This document shows positions 1-13,925 of a stretch of DNA of 64,000 nt, piece by piece (within the stretch, counting starts at the first letter, position 1; every line of letters begins with the position of its first letter). The notes beneath the pieces are model-generated. The model was given only the letters and a program-made list of their open reading frames with translations, was not told where the DNA came from and did not search any database. Both the position numbers and the translations under genes were made by a program. Source of the DNA: Fratercula arctica. Lineage: Eukaryota > Chordata > Aves > Charadriiformes > Alcidae. The stretch lies in assembly GCA_947846985.1 (NCBI GenBank), contig CANTUZ010000004.1:930001-994000 (forward strand), in the 5' to 3' direction.

Positions 1-1837
1 AGGGCCTCTCCCTCCCTGTCAGGACACAGAGAAATACCTGCTCTTGCTGCCTCGCCACCCTACAGGTGCTGAGAGTTGCAACATGTCTCGGAAGCCAGCA
101 CCGAAGCCCTCACTCCCCTGATGGTATCGTTGCCCCAAAGAGAAGAGCTGGAGGTGATAGGGAGGAAGGGGGACCACCACCTGGGAGGTCAGCAGCTCCA
201 TCACGCTGAGAGACGGCTCTGGGAGAAATGAATCGCTTGTGATCTGAAACCAGCAGAGCAGGACTTGAAGCAGTGCTTTATCTCAGGCTGTAAAATGGGG
301 CTTTTTCTCACCCCCTCAGACTCTTCTGCTGGTGCTGCCCTTCACCACTAGGTGTTTAGTGGTCTGTTTTACCTATCTGACTACGCAGTCGAACAGAGCT
401 GTGAGGAGCTAGACTGCCGTCACAGCCAGCACAGTCCTTGCTCACTAGAAGACAGGAATAACCTGCTCCTTTTACAAATGTGGCACTCTCAGAGGAGGAT
501 CTTCTGATCTAACTGTTCCCCTTCAGTAATATAAAGAAGTGAGCCGACGGTAAGAATTCAGACGTGTGTGGCTCTGGTTTGAGGGAACGTGGTGCAGCCA
601 TTACCCTAGGGAGTGACCCTGAGCATCTCTCACATCTTCCAAAGAGCCGATGAAACCAAAGTAAAAGCACTTCAATGGGAGAATAAGAGACGTAGAAGTG
701 GCTCCCGCTGGGATAACAGCCTGCTGATAAACGTGTTCTCAGCATGAATGGGAGGTAGTTCAAGGACCTTTTCCAGGACCAATCAAGCTGAGCCGACAGA
801 CATTTTGACTGTTTCAGTTCTGACCCTCCTCTTCTCCTCTGGGACAAGTCACAGTACCGCTATACAAAGGTGTTGAAGTCTGACTACGTGAGGAATGGCT
901 CAGTGGTCCGAGACAACCACCCTCATCCACCATACTCACTCCCAAGCTGTACGGATTGCCAAGCGGTAAGATTCACCCCAGAGCTGGTTAGGTTACAAAT
1001 CTGTCCAAATAGGGCCACTATAAAGGAAGTAGGAAGCTTCAATAATTTGGGTACCTTTGGGAACAGCATGTCTGTACAACCCTCATTTGGCTGTCTTGTG
1101 TGCATGCATTATGAAACAGCCTCATTACACACACAGGTAGTATCTTATTTTTGCATCCTTTCCTGCACAGGACAGGGCCTGCTCTAGGGATGAATCAGAA
1201 GAGAAGACTATTGTCTGTAGCATCCCGGCTTCGACATCTGCTGAATTTGGACAATAATGTGTAAGTGGAGCAGGGAACTGTAGGAAGAGAAAGGATTAGG
1301 GCAGCCAATTGCTGCCCCGAGGACTTGGCAACTCTCCGGCCCCCGCTGAGCCAAGTAATGAACCGGAATTTTGCAGGGTTGCTCACTAAGTATGTGTGCT
1401 CGCACCTCTTTGCTGAATGCTCATCTGCACAGCCTTGCCCCACTCCTGCAGAAATGCAGGAAAATTGGTCACTGAAAGAAAGAACATTCTTTGTTTAAGT
1501 TTTAATTTACCAGCCTCAGTTTAGTCTGTACAACCGGGAAGGACGTCTCTGGGTTTTTCAACAGGAGACTTGTGAAATACGCAGGTATCGTAGGGATGAA
1601 GGGCTCAGAAAAGCTCAAGGAGATTATAATCGGTTTGGTCTGCAAGGTACAATTTGAATAGTGTATTGCAGCAAGGCCTAGAGATACGCTCACATGCAAA
1701 ATGAGAGACCTTACGCCAGCTGCTGGCTCACAGCACCCTTCCTCCGCTGCAGCTGGGTCTCTCACTAGAGAATGAGAAGCCGCTTCCAGGATCTGGCACA
1801 GGGGTGTATAAAAACCACCCGTGTTTTAATCTAGCAT

Positions 1838-1945
1838 TTTTCCATCAGGAGATCTCAAAGCTCTCTGCAAAGGAGAGGCCTGTTATCCTCGCTCTACTGA
1901 TCTGGAAATTAGGGCACAGGGAGGCGAAAGTCAATTAACCAAATG
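1838..1945 (+). repeat. Ancient amniote interspersed repeat fragment
   Basis: Contains GATCTCAAAGCTCTCTGCAA, then GATCTGGAAATTAGGGCACA and GGGAGGCGAAAGT. It is a diverged version of the same old repeat family (3' part) as at 9588. Confidence 0.35.
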
Positions 1946-4900
1946 CAAAATTGGCATCCAATACATCTGGATCGTCCCATTATACTCCTGCCCCTGGGCA
2001 CCGATGCCCCCTTCTCTCAAGGGTGGCCGCAGGGTTTCCAGCTCTCGCAGCGCATCTTTCCTCTGCGATCTCACCCCGCAGCCACTATTCCCATGCCCTC
2101 TTTCAGCTCTGCCGTTCCCACTCACTGTCGTCTCTGTTCAGTTTCAGCAGGCTTCTCCGGGAGAGCCCAGTTCCCCGTGGCTGGCTCTTCCCAGGTAAAC
2201 TAACTAGGAAACTTGCTGCCTCCAGAATTTGTATTCTGGACGATCCACTCTTGCACAGAGACAAGGTTGAGCACATAGCTGGGACGACAATCATCTTTTT
2301 ACGGCAGGTCACTGAAGCTTTGCGGAAGTATAGAACAGCCAGAACCATCCGCAATTGAGGTCGCTACAATAGCCGAGGGAGGGAGTGTTTTGTTTAGCTG
2401 TAGCTATGGTTACAGCAGCCTATAACTGCACGCATTTCCGTTTTGGAGCATTCATGGGGTAATATAAATTTCCTTGATGCCACAGGCCTGTTAAAACGCA
2501 ATACAGTTATTGAGTGCATTAGTGACACGCACTCTTTGGCATGGCAGGCTGTATGTGGGCTAGTGTGCAAAGTGAAGTGTCACCAAAGGTTTATGGGAGG
2601 AAGGATTGCTTCTGCTCGCCTACTTAGGAAGGGAATTAGGCAAGAGGTGCCTGACTCGTCAGTTGCCTAAGCACGAGGAGACCTACATTCTCGACACGCT
2701 GCAACAACCAGCCCCGAGAGAGACCGTGTGAAAGCCCCATAGAGTTACGGGTGAGCCACCCGGTGCCTATAGCGCACAAGCACAGAGCTAAGCTTCTGTT
2801 TTAAATGGGGTTTTGAATTTTTTTTTTAGTTTGGGATCTTAAACTGGAATTAACCGAAGCCTTAAAAAACACCAAAAAATGACCAGCCTGGTTTGTGGCT
2901 TCTGCCTTTTCTCCCTGTATGTCTAAGCTTGCTGCGGAGTTACCCTGAGGTAAACGGCAAAAACGCAGGGGTGAGGGATACAGTAAGTAGAATATAACGA
3001 CTGTATTACATTAATGATACATCCAGGCAATGAAATTGATGCAAGTGGTTAGTACTTTTCAATATCTTTAAAAGACAACTCCTTGAGCAGGTGCAAGAGA
3101 GTGGGTGTAGTCATTGCCCCGCTGATGTCAGGGGGAACGCCCAGCGCCTTTTGAAGCAGCTCCAATGTGGAAATGCTCCCCTGTTCCCCTCCTGGGAGCG
3201 TGTGAATTCTCAAGAATCGGAGCTGCCTTTTAGCTGCAGAGGTGACTGATTTACACAAAACCGGATAGCGAGAACTTCCTGAGATGACCCTGTTTTGTGA
3301 GGAGATTCTAATCTCATGACAAGTTTGTCTAGCCAGATAATGACAGTAATTAGCCAGGAGGCAAGAAGGTGGATCTAGGCATTCTACTTCATGAGTAAGA
3401 AGGATGTTTTATGGCAGTGGAATTAGGAGGAGGATGGAAACTGCTAATATCCTTCAAAACGGAGCTGGAACAAACACCACAGCAGGGAGGACTGTACTTG
3501 AGAGGAGATTCCCCAACCTCCTCTCCTCCCAAAGAGGAGACGCTCAGAAAGAACGAGGTCCTTTTCCAGAATAAGCCAGTGCTAAACCAGTCCCAGCGTT
3601 TAACAGCAGTAGCATCACCCTCACCATTCCTCCTGCTACGCAACTCAGTTTGTCTGAAACACGGAGCGGGTGACAAAGAGGACTAGTGCAATAAATAAAT
3701 GTCAGCATTTCAGATGCTCGGACACGATAAGCTGACAATCTCCCTGCAGTTACCATGCAGCTTGGTAGGAGCATGCCTGCTGCAGCGCTAGCAGATTATC
3801 AGCTGTCCTTATCTCTTGTCGTTTCCACTCAAATATTTGCAAATGCTTACGTACTGGGTAGATAACAACCCACAGGAACGGAGAGAACAGAATACTTCAT
3901 GCAAAACTGCATGGATTTTTTTCCCCCCCCGTAGAAAATGGTCTTTGTAAACCAAAGGTGAGATACTCCTTGCAAACAGGTAGCTCTGGTGGTATCAAGG
4001 GATGCAGTTTTGTCTTTCTGGGGTGCTGCCAGACACCCTGAAATGATAGTGTGGAGAGGAATGTGAGATTTCCCCCTTTCATCATAATGGTTACTTTGAA
4101 GCCTAATTACAGCCGTTTAAACACCGGCCTATTAGCCGTGCTACTGCTGATGGCTGCACCGAAATGCACAGCCTGACGGGGAAGTTCTCTGCCGGAGCTG
4201 GGTGGGCGGCTGAGGCATTGCACCAGAGTTGGGAAAGGGCATGGAGCAGCAGCGGGCATCCCGGGCCCGTGGCCTCCGCCGTGCCAGCTCCAGTGCTAGG
4301 CGGAGGACGGGAGCACCACGGGACAGGCTGCGGCATGACCCACCGCATGGCAATACTTCACGTGCCACAAAGGCTAGTGCTAGGTGGGCACACCAGAGAG
4401 CTTGGCCTCTTCACCTCAGACATTCGGCAGCAAAGGAGTGCGTCAAAAGATGACTACAACAGTAAATACAACCAAGAGGCAGCACGTCACCTATAGCTCC
4501 TCTTGAAAGACAAGCACCAAGAGCCGCTGCTGATCCCCAGCCGCTGCGGGAGACTCTCTGTAGACCGATCCCCACCACTTCTAGTAGCTGTGATGAACGC
4601 AAGGCCTGGTCACACTCGGTGCCACTTTTCTGTTGCAAGACTTGTCCCCTCCATTATGTTTTATACTTCTGGCTGTGCGCACTCGAAAAAACAGGCAGCT
4701 AGGCTTTGTGTCCAACCACTTTGCCTTTTCCCACGAGAAGCTGGACTGGCAACCCATCTCTAAAATAAAGGCCTAGCACAACCGTGTCCCTTAAAGAGCA
4801 GCGAAGGAGCAGAGAGCTGAGAACGCTGACTCTTGGACAATCTCATCTTCTATTATGAGCTACACCAACTGCTTTCTGCGCGGTTCCTAATGCTGCTTCT

Positions 4901-5482
4901 CACAGGTGGGCCACCCATCACAAGGCAGGTATTCACCTGGTATAACTGGAATAGCGGTGTCTACCTGATGTCTTAGGGGGATATTCACGAGCTGAAGATC
5001 TGACACTAATGAAGTTCTCGTGCATCTGGTCACATTGTAAGGTAGGTGAAACCAGCGTGGCTTTACTTTAACTTGTTTGGTTATAAACTGTGGCAGTTCA
5101 GCTGCTTCGTGACCAACCGAGACACCCCTGCAGCGGAGGCGGTATCCTCTGAGGGCTGGAGCAGAGAGCTCGGGCAGGAATAACAACAGCTGTCCCAATA
5201 CAAAGTGTTCCCACTTGTGAATCAAAGCCCTTACTAAGGTCGTGTCATGTCCAGACACGTTTGATACTTATTCTTGCAGACATAATATGAAGGCAAGCAT
5301 CCATCCTTTTTCAAGTGCATCTCTTTTTTTTTCCCTTCTGCAATGGGAGAGGAACACAAACCGAAACATGCACTTGCTGAAAGGTTGGAAACAGGAAGTT
5401 CTGTTTAATTTGCGCATTCCCCGTTTCTGATGAAAAGCAGGAAATATAAATCTCAGCCTTTTATTTCAAATTTGGCGTAAAA

Positions 5483-5501
5483 ATTTGCCTTCAAGGCAAA
5501 T
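5483..5501. repeat. 19-bp near-perfect palindrome
   Basis: ATTTGCCTT, a central C, and AAGGCAAAT: 9-bp arms with a single unpaired base. Confidence 0.85.
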
Positions 5502-8500
5502 GTCAAATAACAGACTACACACTGCTTGGAATTAGGCCGATGATATTCAGCGAGACGTACAAGGCAAAGGCTCAGTTCTGGGAGAGTTTAATTTTGTTAC
5601 ATTTCCGCATTCAAATCTCACCTTTGAGAAACCCACAAAAATCGCAGCAGCAGCAGCAAGATAACAAATAATAGCCATTTTACACAATTTTTACCTTTAA
5701 AATGCATAGTCCCTCTTTCTGCTTCACGTCTTGTAAGTGCTAGGGAAAAGCCCTTAATCGAAATATTTTTGCATAAAGAAAATCAACTTTGTCTTTCAGG
5801 TATTGTCTTCCCCTCTTTTGTTTTCCTCCCCTGATGTAATTTGGCCTTGTTTTAATCTTTTCTGGTCTCCTACTATTTCCATCTAGGGACACTTCTGGTT
5901 ATACTGGAAATTCAGACAGACATTCAGCCATCCAGAAAAAGTATCAAGCGAGTTTATGTTTTGAATCTGAAAGAACAAAAGCAACTTTGAACTATTCAGT
6001 GGAACTATAATGAGTCTTCTAACAAACTCATTCGGCCCTACGTCAGGTGTATGCTTAAAAGTTTTCCTGAAAAAAGTATTTTTTTTGATACAGGCGTTAT
6101 CTTTTTTATTAAAGTTATTGCGGACGAAGCTATATTTTATTCATCTGACTTATCCACAGACACAGAGAGATAAAGAAAGGATCCTCCAGCAGAACGGCAG
6201 TTTCCACATCTAATGGGAGGAGAAGAGCTGACACTGGCTTACCGAAGAAATTAAAGGCTAAATCCTCGCAAGCAATGACCACCTAGATCCCACGCTGGGA
6301 TCACAAGTAAAGTTCTACTCCACTCTGGCCTCAATATAAGGCAGAGGAGTGGCTGTGCACAAGCAGCATCTGAGTATAAATGAGTCTGTTCTTACAGGAG
6401 GACGCGGCGACCTTCTGTCGCTGTGCGAGCAGTGCTCTTTGCAGAGTGGACTGCTCCTGCCGTTTGAAGTCAAACCTCTGCTTTATTCCCTGCAGATACA
6501 GACCTCATGTTTGTGCAATGACAATGAGTAACCGGGCTTCACGCAAAAACTTCACGAAATTACTCCAAACACGTGATGCGATTCAAAAGCAAGTACTTCA
6601 CATTACTTCTCTTTAGTTTCCACTTCATGACTGTAACTGCGTATTTATTTGGGAATCTGTAGCGTCGCAGAAAGGGAAAAAGCCTAGACACCTGATTGCC
6701 TGCTGTCATGGTAATGGTCATGAATGACTTCTTCATGGTCTTGAGATGAGAAACTGGTCTGCAATGTGATCTGAACCCCCTTGGAGAACCTGCAAACCAT
6801 CGGCAAGCCTTACCGGATAAAAACAGTCTCTTATTCTACACGAACTGCCATATTCTGGCTATTCTACTCACATTCAAAGGCACCTCACTTCAGCTGGTCT
6901 GTCCTACTCTCGCAGGCTGGACCTGACTAAAGGCACGGTTAGACGCCATCTGCTCAGCTGGGAAGGCAGGTTGCAGATGTCACCATCACGTAACTTAACC
7001 GCTCCGTCCCCTCCTTCTCAGTCACGACAGCCGTTTCAGAAAACAGGTCTGCGGCATGGCTTTGTGAATATCTGCATCTTCCAAACTGAAAAAGAGGAAT
7101 ATCTGATTTAATCTTGAGGGACGGGGACTACACAAGTTCTGTCTAACTACTTAGAGCACTTAGGATCAGCAGTTTCTAAACACAAAACTGTGTTTATGTA
7201 CGGCTGCACTATTCTAAGGAACAGACCAATAGTTCTTCCTCATCTCCCCCCTAATCCCTCTGAGCATAACACTTGTAAGAAAGTGCCTTCTCTCTGAATC
7301 GGCTCAGGAATTTTGATCTGATTTGGCTTTTCAAAACTTAACAAATATGTAAGTGAAAACCTGTTTTGGAAGGTAAATGCAAACATCCCTGTCCAGCAAG
7401 CTGAAAGGGAATGATTCCCATGATTTAAGTAAAACACTGTCACAATCACCATTTAATTGCAGGAAGGTTTGGGCCCAGTGAAAGAGCATTTCCTGAGGTT
7501 AATTCCAAACAAGCTGCTCTTTGAGCAGTGGAATTACTAAGTTCACCGGCTACCTCTGTCCTTTGTCCCTTAACCTCCCCACCACAAAAACCTCTACCCT
7601 TGTGTCAAATGTAGATGAAATTAGTCAATGCCTTCAAAAGTTATTAAGAGGAGACTGACAAATGACGAGACAGATAATATGCTTGTGCAGGCTCCCCTCC
7701 TCCAGAATCCAAGGTGAAAATGACCCATACGGCTTCTGCCCAGCCCAGCAATTATCATCGCTCACAGTAAATAGCAACACAATATAAACAACGTAAATTC
7801 ATTTGTATGCAAATATTACATTGGTGTTCCATGCACAAGTATAATTCACGTTGCTGGGGCTATAATAATTCCATGATTGATTTTAATAACTATTCCTCTT
7901 AGTGATACTGGATCTATTAATACCTGCATCGTTAAGCCTAATAAAGGAGATTATGGACAAAGACGACACAGTGACACGAGTTTTAGAATCAAACAACAGG
8001 AGAGTTCCTGTGTCTGGTCATCTGTAAATAACACAATGAAACTCTTGTCACAAGCAGCAAGCGGGTCTTCCCTTGTCTCACACCTCAGCACTGTATGGGC
8101 AGCTAAGTAAGAAGGTGTCCCACGGCAGTCTCACCCAGGAATTGTTCCCTTGGTGAAACTCCAACTAAAAAATCCTCACCCAAAATGAGATTTTTTCCCA
8201 AAGAATTTGCGCAACTCGTGTGCAGGAAACATCTAGATCATGAGCAGTGCAATACAACTACGCTGGTAGGGAGTAACTTTAATGATCTGGCTTGGCAGAC
8301 CCACGAAAGCCTGAATACGTCTGAAAAAGTATGTTCCTAAGCTATGATTCCACCTCCTGAATGGGAAACCACCCTTTTGCATTCCTTTTCTACTGGTGGT
8401 TGCTCAGAGGGCTTGTTGCACAGTATTTGTTTTTAAAAAACCTGTGTGTTCATACTCTTCCCTTTTAACATGAATCTATTAACCCTCATTTCTGCGTTGC

Positions 8501-9587
8501 TATGGAAATGGTTGTCAAGCAGAATCGTGACTTCAAGAAGGGAATACGTATGAGCAGATGGCCATCGGTCTGTCCTTTCCTGTAATCATTACACAAGCAA
8601 ATTTCTACCATTTTTGCCACAGTTTCAGAATTCTGGACCCAGTTGCTACAGCTTTATCAAGAGGTTCATATAAAAGCACATTGCTAGCTCCAAGCTCCTG
8701 AGCTAAGGAAAATGTCCCTTTCTGTACGTATTCCATGTGACGACCCTGAGTTTTTGTTCTACTTGACTCTAGCCACCAGGGCTGGTATGGCTGATCACCC
8801 CCCCGCTGTTCACGTTAGCAGGAACTTCTGCGCAGGTGCAAGTACAGGCAAATCTTGGGGCTGTGCCCAGCGCAGTTGGTCTTGGCCTTTCCTGCTCTAA
8901 GGCCCTGCCACATGCTGCCATCAGGCCTGGGCCAAAACCCTTGGGTTAAAATAGGGCTTCCCGAGGCTTGCCTTAGGTGTGTGTGCCCTCCACCTGCCAA
9001 AGAGAATGCAAACGAAATTCGATTCCCAGTGCAGATCGGCCCGTGTGCGTTCAGAATTAAAGCAAGGCGGGCCATTTGTCCTCCTCCAAGCCTCCTTGGT
9101 TGGCTTAGGTGTTGTATTTCCCTCTTTGTGTAACCCACGCCAGTTTTCATTCTGATGGCTTAGGTAAAGGCATGCCAGAATAAAGGGACCATTTACATGA
9201 ACAGCTCACAGGGCCCGGATGGGAAGAGCTCCGAGTGCTCGAGAGGATTAAGGTAAAGAAATATTAAAGTCTATCAAAAGAAAGAGCACAAAGCGAGGAA
9301 TGCTGATGTGGACCATTTCCCCCTGTGCAAGCGCTGAAGTGTGTTTACAGAGGGGGAGACAGTCGTTCTGGAGCAAGCGAGCAAAAAGGGCAGCTCGAAG
9401 GGTAAGAAATTCAGCTACGGATTGGAAACCAACATTTGTAAGCACAGGTAACCTGCTCCTATTTCTCAGAGCAGCCCCTGTGAGTAACAGCCTCCTTGGC
9501 ACACTGGCATCAGGAACAACGGGTGTGTTGCTCTAGCACCTACACTTCTCTCCGCTCTCATCCTTTTCCTCTTCCAGGAGAGAGCTC

Positions 9588-9645
9588 ACAGGACAAAGAT
9601 TATTAATCTTGTTTTACAGACAGGGAAACTGAGGCAGCAAACAAG
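9588..9645 (+). repeat. Ancient amniote interspersed repeat fragment (MIR/CORE-SINE or old LINE type)
   Basis: Has the motif TTTTACAGACAGGGAAACTG followed by AGGCAGC, close to the widely conserved core 'tttacagatggggaaactgaggcac' found in old amniote repeats. Exact family not decidable by eye. Confidence 0.4.
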
Positions 9646-12600
9646 GAAGCTGAAAGAAAACCTGCTGCCCTGAGTAGCAATCCCTATGCCAGCCGCTGGG
9701 CCTGCCAGTCTCGTTTCCTCTCCTCCAGAAGGGTTTTGTGCATGGAAAATCACGAGCACAAACAAGAAGCGCTCCTCACCAGTCCCAGGAGAGAGGATGC
9801 TTGCATTTTTCACTCACGGACAACAATGCAGCCCAAAGACGCATAGCGGAAGAGAGCCAGCAGCCTTTGGAAGAAGCCTATCGAAGCTAATGAAGCCAGC
9901 TACATCTGTGATCTTTATCTGAGTCTCTCTGATCTCCCCACACTGTCTGCGGGGATGCTGTGTGCCTCCGCCGTGTCCTCTGGGGAGAGCCCCCGCCTGC
10001 CAGCCAGCGGAGGGCAAGGAGCAGGAGGGCAGACAGGCCACGGCACCGCTCCCTGCCACGGCATCACAGCCGGCCTCGCTCCCTGCCTCCAAACAAACGG
10101 GGAGAGCCCAAAGCAAACACCAAACCACGCCGCGCTTGCAGTCATTACCAATGGAAACAGCAGCGTCACTAGGTCAGACTGCACGCTGACACCAAGCTAA
10201 GAGGTCTGTAAAGTTCGGCTCCTCTCCCTTTCCCTTTGTTCAAATATTCTTAGCGGTTATACACTTAAAATCCTAAACTTCTTGCGTTTGCTATTGCAAA
10301 TGCAGTTTCCACAGATTCACAAGTTTCCATTTTTTCAAGAAAAACACAAGCTCATTAGTTCAGGAAAAGCAAACAGATTTTTTTCCCTTCTGAACTTTTA
10401 ACCAACAGAGCAAAACATGCTGCTGGATCTCCTTGCTGGACTTAGTTAATTGAACAGCAGATCAGGTCCTCATTCCCCTCGTTGAGTTCCATCAGCCGTA
10501 ACGCACCCTTGAGGGACATGTTCCCCTGCAAGGTCCAGCAGGGGACACATGGATTGGTTCCTTATGACTGGTGTGGTCAGGTGGCTTAGTTCAGCGAGGA
10601 TAACAAGGAGGCAAGCAACGCTCATAAAGCAATGTGCTGCTGTGGGAACATCTGGCTTAACGCTGACATGAGTTGCACTGAAGTATTTCAGGTCAGTGTA
10701 AGCGAGACGGAGAAGTCCAAGTTGCACTCCCGCGTCCTTCTTATGCTGTAGTTTGTTGGAACTTTATGCTTAGCAAATAAATAGCAGCCGTTGGACTTGA
10801 TTCGGGATGAGAAAAGTGGAAGTATGTTTTGAGGGAGAGAAAGACTGACTTATGAAAGCGTCCTCCCCAAGCCACATCTCCCCACAGGCCGAAGCAGACC
10901 AGGAGAGCCGCATCAGTTTGCTCCAACTCAGGATGGGGCGTTAAGCCTCTGGAAGCCTGAACAGGGCCGGACTGATATAGGCGTTGACAAAAATTGCTGC
11001 AGTTTTTTTTTTTCCCGCGACAGAGCTGAACACTGTGTTTACCCTGACCTCCAACGTTAAGGCAGGTGGCCTGCAGAGCCCTTTGAGGGTACAGCTGCAG
11101 ATCATACCTTGCTAGCATCATTTTGATTGTCTCTCTGATTTATGAGTCTCCAGCTCACGTCACACCCCAGGTACAACATCTGATCCTACAATAAATTCCC
11201 TGCAGACAGACCCTCTGAGCTTTCACAGCGTCACACACTAAGACTACAGGGCTCCAATGTGCCAGAGGCCCCAGGCAGGACTGCGAATCCAGGCTAGAGA
11301 GGCCGCGCAGCCGAGAGAGAATAACCTGCCTCCAAAAGCTGCCTCTGAAGGAAACAAGTGGGTTCATACAACAGGCGCCCCCGATCCCAAATGGGGCTTC
11401 CAGAGATAATCATAATAAAAATACGAGATAGCACCTAACAGCTAGAAATACAAACACACATGCAAGCACTTATATAGGGATGCAAGAGCTGGCGAAAAAA
11501 ATTAAAATGGAAAAATGCGGTTTCTTCAGGGAGAAGCGAGAGAAGCAGCTCTTGTCTTTCCTGTGCTAACAGTGCTGAGCTGTGCCTCACAGCAAGTCCC
11601 AGCTGAGGATGCACGGAGCAGCTCAGCCAGCGTGCTGAACCAGATTTTCCACCACACCTTTGGGCTGCAGCACACTGTCATTATATCATGCATGCCTGAA
11701 ATATCTCAGTAAAGCCGGGATAAAGGAACCAAGAGACCTGTTTCTGACTTTGCTCGCCCAAGCTAGCAACAGCGCTGCTCTGTTTCTGGGGGGGCGGCTC
11801 TGAGGGGTGAGGCCAGCCAGTCCCAAGCACGCAGGAAGACTGGCATCCTCGGGGGGCAGCATCTCCCTGCTGGCTCTCTCTGGAAGCAAGCCCGAGCATC
11901 TCTGCAGACGAACTGAAGCGTTACAGGGCAAGAAAGCGTCTGGGTCATTACGGTGCACACGGGGCCTTTCCTTAACTGGGTTCAGCCTGCGACACAGATG
12001 AGTCAAGTCTGCATACATGTGTGGGACAGTGCACGCGTGCGTATGTACGTACTACTGCTTAATTCCCTTGCAGGCAGATTTCAGAATCAGAAGGAGAAAA
12101 AAAACACCAAACCCAGGCAAATACAAAGTCCCGCCGGTGCAGAATCTACTGGGCTTGGGGAAGTACCCCTGCAACAAAAAATGTACGGTGACTTGTGTGC
12201 AACTTGAGAGTTACCCTTCAGAAGCGACAGGTACTCTCGAATAAGTTCCAGTGAGGCTGAGCCCACCTCCTGTGCACATGCCTGCGTTAAAACAAGAACA
12301 CATGGCCTGCCCGCTCCATCACCCATGACCTGAACGGCCCCTCGCTTCACAAGGCTTTTCAATAATTTCTGAAAAATTTTGGGTTCTTCCCAGTCATGGA
12401 AAAAGGGGCTGGGGATTTCAGAGCTCATTCTTTGGCGAGCCCAAGCCACGGTTATTAACTTGTCTTATTCTCCCAAGACCCACATAACCACCTTGATGGA
12501 AAAGCATGAGTCTTCCTATAGGATGGGCCCTGTCATTTGTATCAGGAGATAATGTCTTGCACTTTCCTCATTCCTTTCTCCTGAGTAATACCTTCTCCTG

Positions 12601-13799
12601 TAAATAGACAACAGAGGGAAGGGAAAAAAGGAAGCCAAACAACTCCTTCGCCGCCTCACAAAATGTTAATATTTCCCAGAATATCTGTCTGGGGCTAGTT
12701 TGAGCCAAATCAAATGGTTTCGCTTGACCGGGTCCAAAGCCTTATTTCAACCTGCAGCTGGGCTGTCACAGGGCCTTTTGATCTCCTTTTTGCAGGACAT
12801 TCAGACCACGTGTAGCTGTCTGGCTGCAGCACTGTAAGAAACATGGCCTGGCTGAATAACTTGCCCCTTAGAGCAGAGGAAGGTCAGGCAGCACTGCAGC
12901 AACACGGACACATCCGGATTAGTCCAGCGGAAACTAAATGCTTTGACATCTCCAAGTGGAACTCGCTGATGCACACAGCACCATTCTCCTCCCGTTTCTC
13001 CGAGTGTAAGCCAGCATAAAAGCACAACCTTTGGGAGCAAAATCATCTGCCCTCAGCACTAGAGCAGCCTTGCGCTGACATGCAGAGGTTTCGTTCCAGA
13101 CTCTGCCCATCTCTTTAGTCTCCACCTCTCCACTCTCTTATTCCTTTTCTGTGGGCTGGCCTTAGAGTGCTTGTTATTGCTCCACCTCAGAGGTACTTGT
13201 CAGGTGGCTTCACCAAGACCCTACCAACTCTATTCCTGCTTTCCCTGCTTTTCAGTGCCATCCAGTCCTGGCTCAGAGTCTTGACATATTTCCTCCACAC
13301 CCAGACTCACAGCAGCTCCTCGCTGTCTCCTACTGAAACCGAGAGACCATTTGTATCCTGCTTCTGTCCTCTCAGCAGGGCTTGCTCCTCTCACTCACCT
13401 CATTCCTGAAGTACGCCTTAAGAAAACCCCAGGGATTTGCACACAGACACAATCACGGGGGAAACACAGAACAAACGATCATCAGGACTCATCGGTACAC
13501 TGCAAACTGCCCAGGTAAACCCAAACTGCTCCAACATGAGCGCAGTTTTCTACCCGTACTTTCCCGTCTCCCCAACAGAGAAAAAGAAATGCATAAATCT
13601 TCGTCAATACTTGTTATTAAGAGCTTTGGCCTTCGCAGCAATTATGCTCTGTATTTAGTTACTAAGCGGTATCTGCTAAGCACTTACGCTGGAGACGAGT
13701 AGAGCTGCCAGACCTTGCTGTCTCTTACGGTGGTGAAACATTACTGAGTTCACAAGAGGCGACGGGACCAGATCCACAATTGCAGAGCAGCATTTTCAG

Positions 13800-13925
13800 A
13801 AGTCTTCAGCACGGGCCCAACTCTGCCCTGTTGAGATCAATGGGAAAACACCACAGTTAGCGACTTCAGGGTGTGCTCCGGGCTTTTGAAAATTAACCAC
13901 AGATTTCAGTAGGACTTCTTCTGTC
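13800..13925 (+). repeat. Possible ancient LINE fragment
   Basis: Contains GAGATCAATGGGAAAACACC and GATTTCAGTAGGACTTCT, resembling the 'ttgacttcaatgggag' strings of old reptile and bird LINEs (CR1/L3-like). Weak. Confidence 0.3.

Larger units (their letters stand above)
1..13000. other. Intergenic, no gene recognised
   Basis: Both strands were read for EGF-type cysteine patterns (the neighbour BTC would be expected on the plus strand on this side of AREG) and for other familiar protein motifs. None was found. Open frames are short and have no coding character. Contents: old repeat fragments at 1838 and 9588, a (GCA)5 at 5644-5658, a palindrome at 5483, an octamer-type site at 7801 and an alternating purine-pyrimidine stretch at 12029. 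Confidence 0.6.

Noticed and set aside
5880..6005. Acceptor-like tract followed by GGTTATACTGGAAATT, suggestive of an EGF 'GYTG' end
   Set aside because: The surrounding frame contains no cysteines and no EGF spacing, so it is not an EGF exon.
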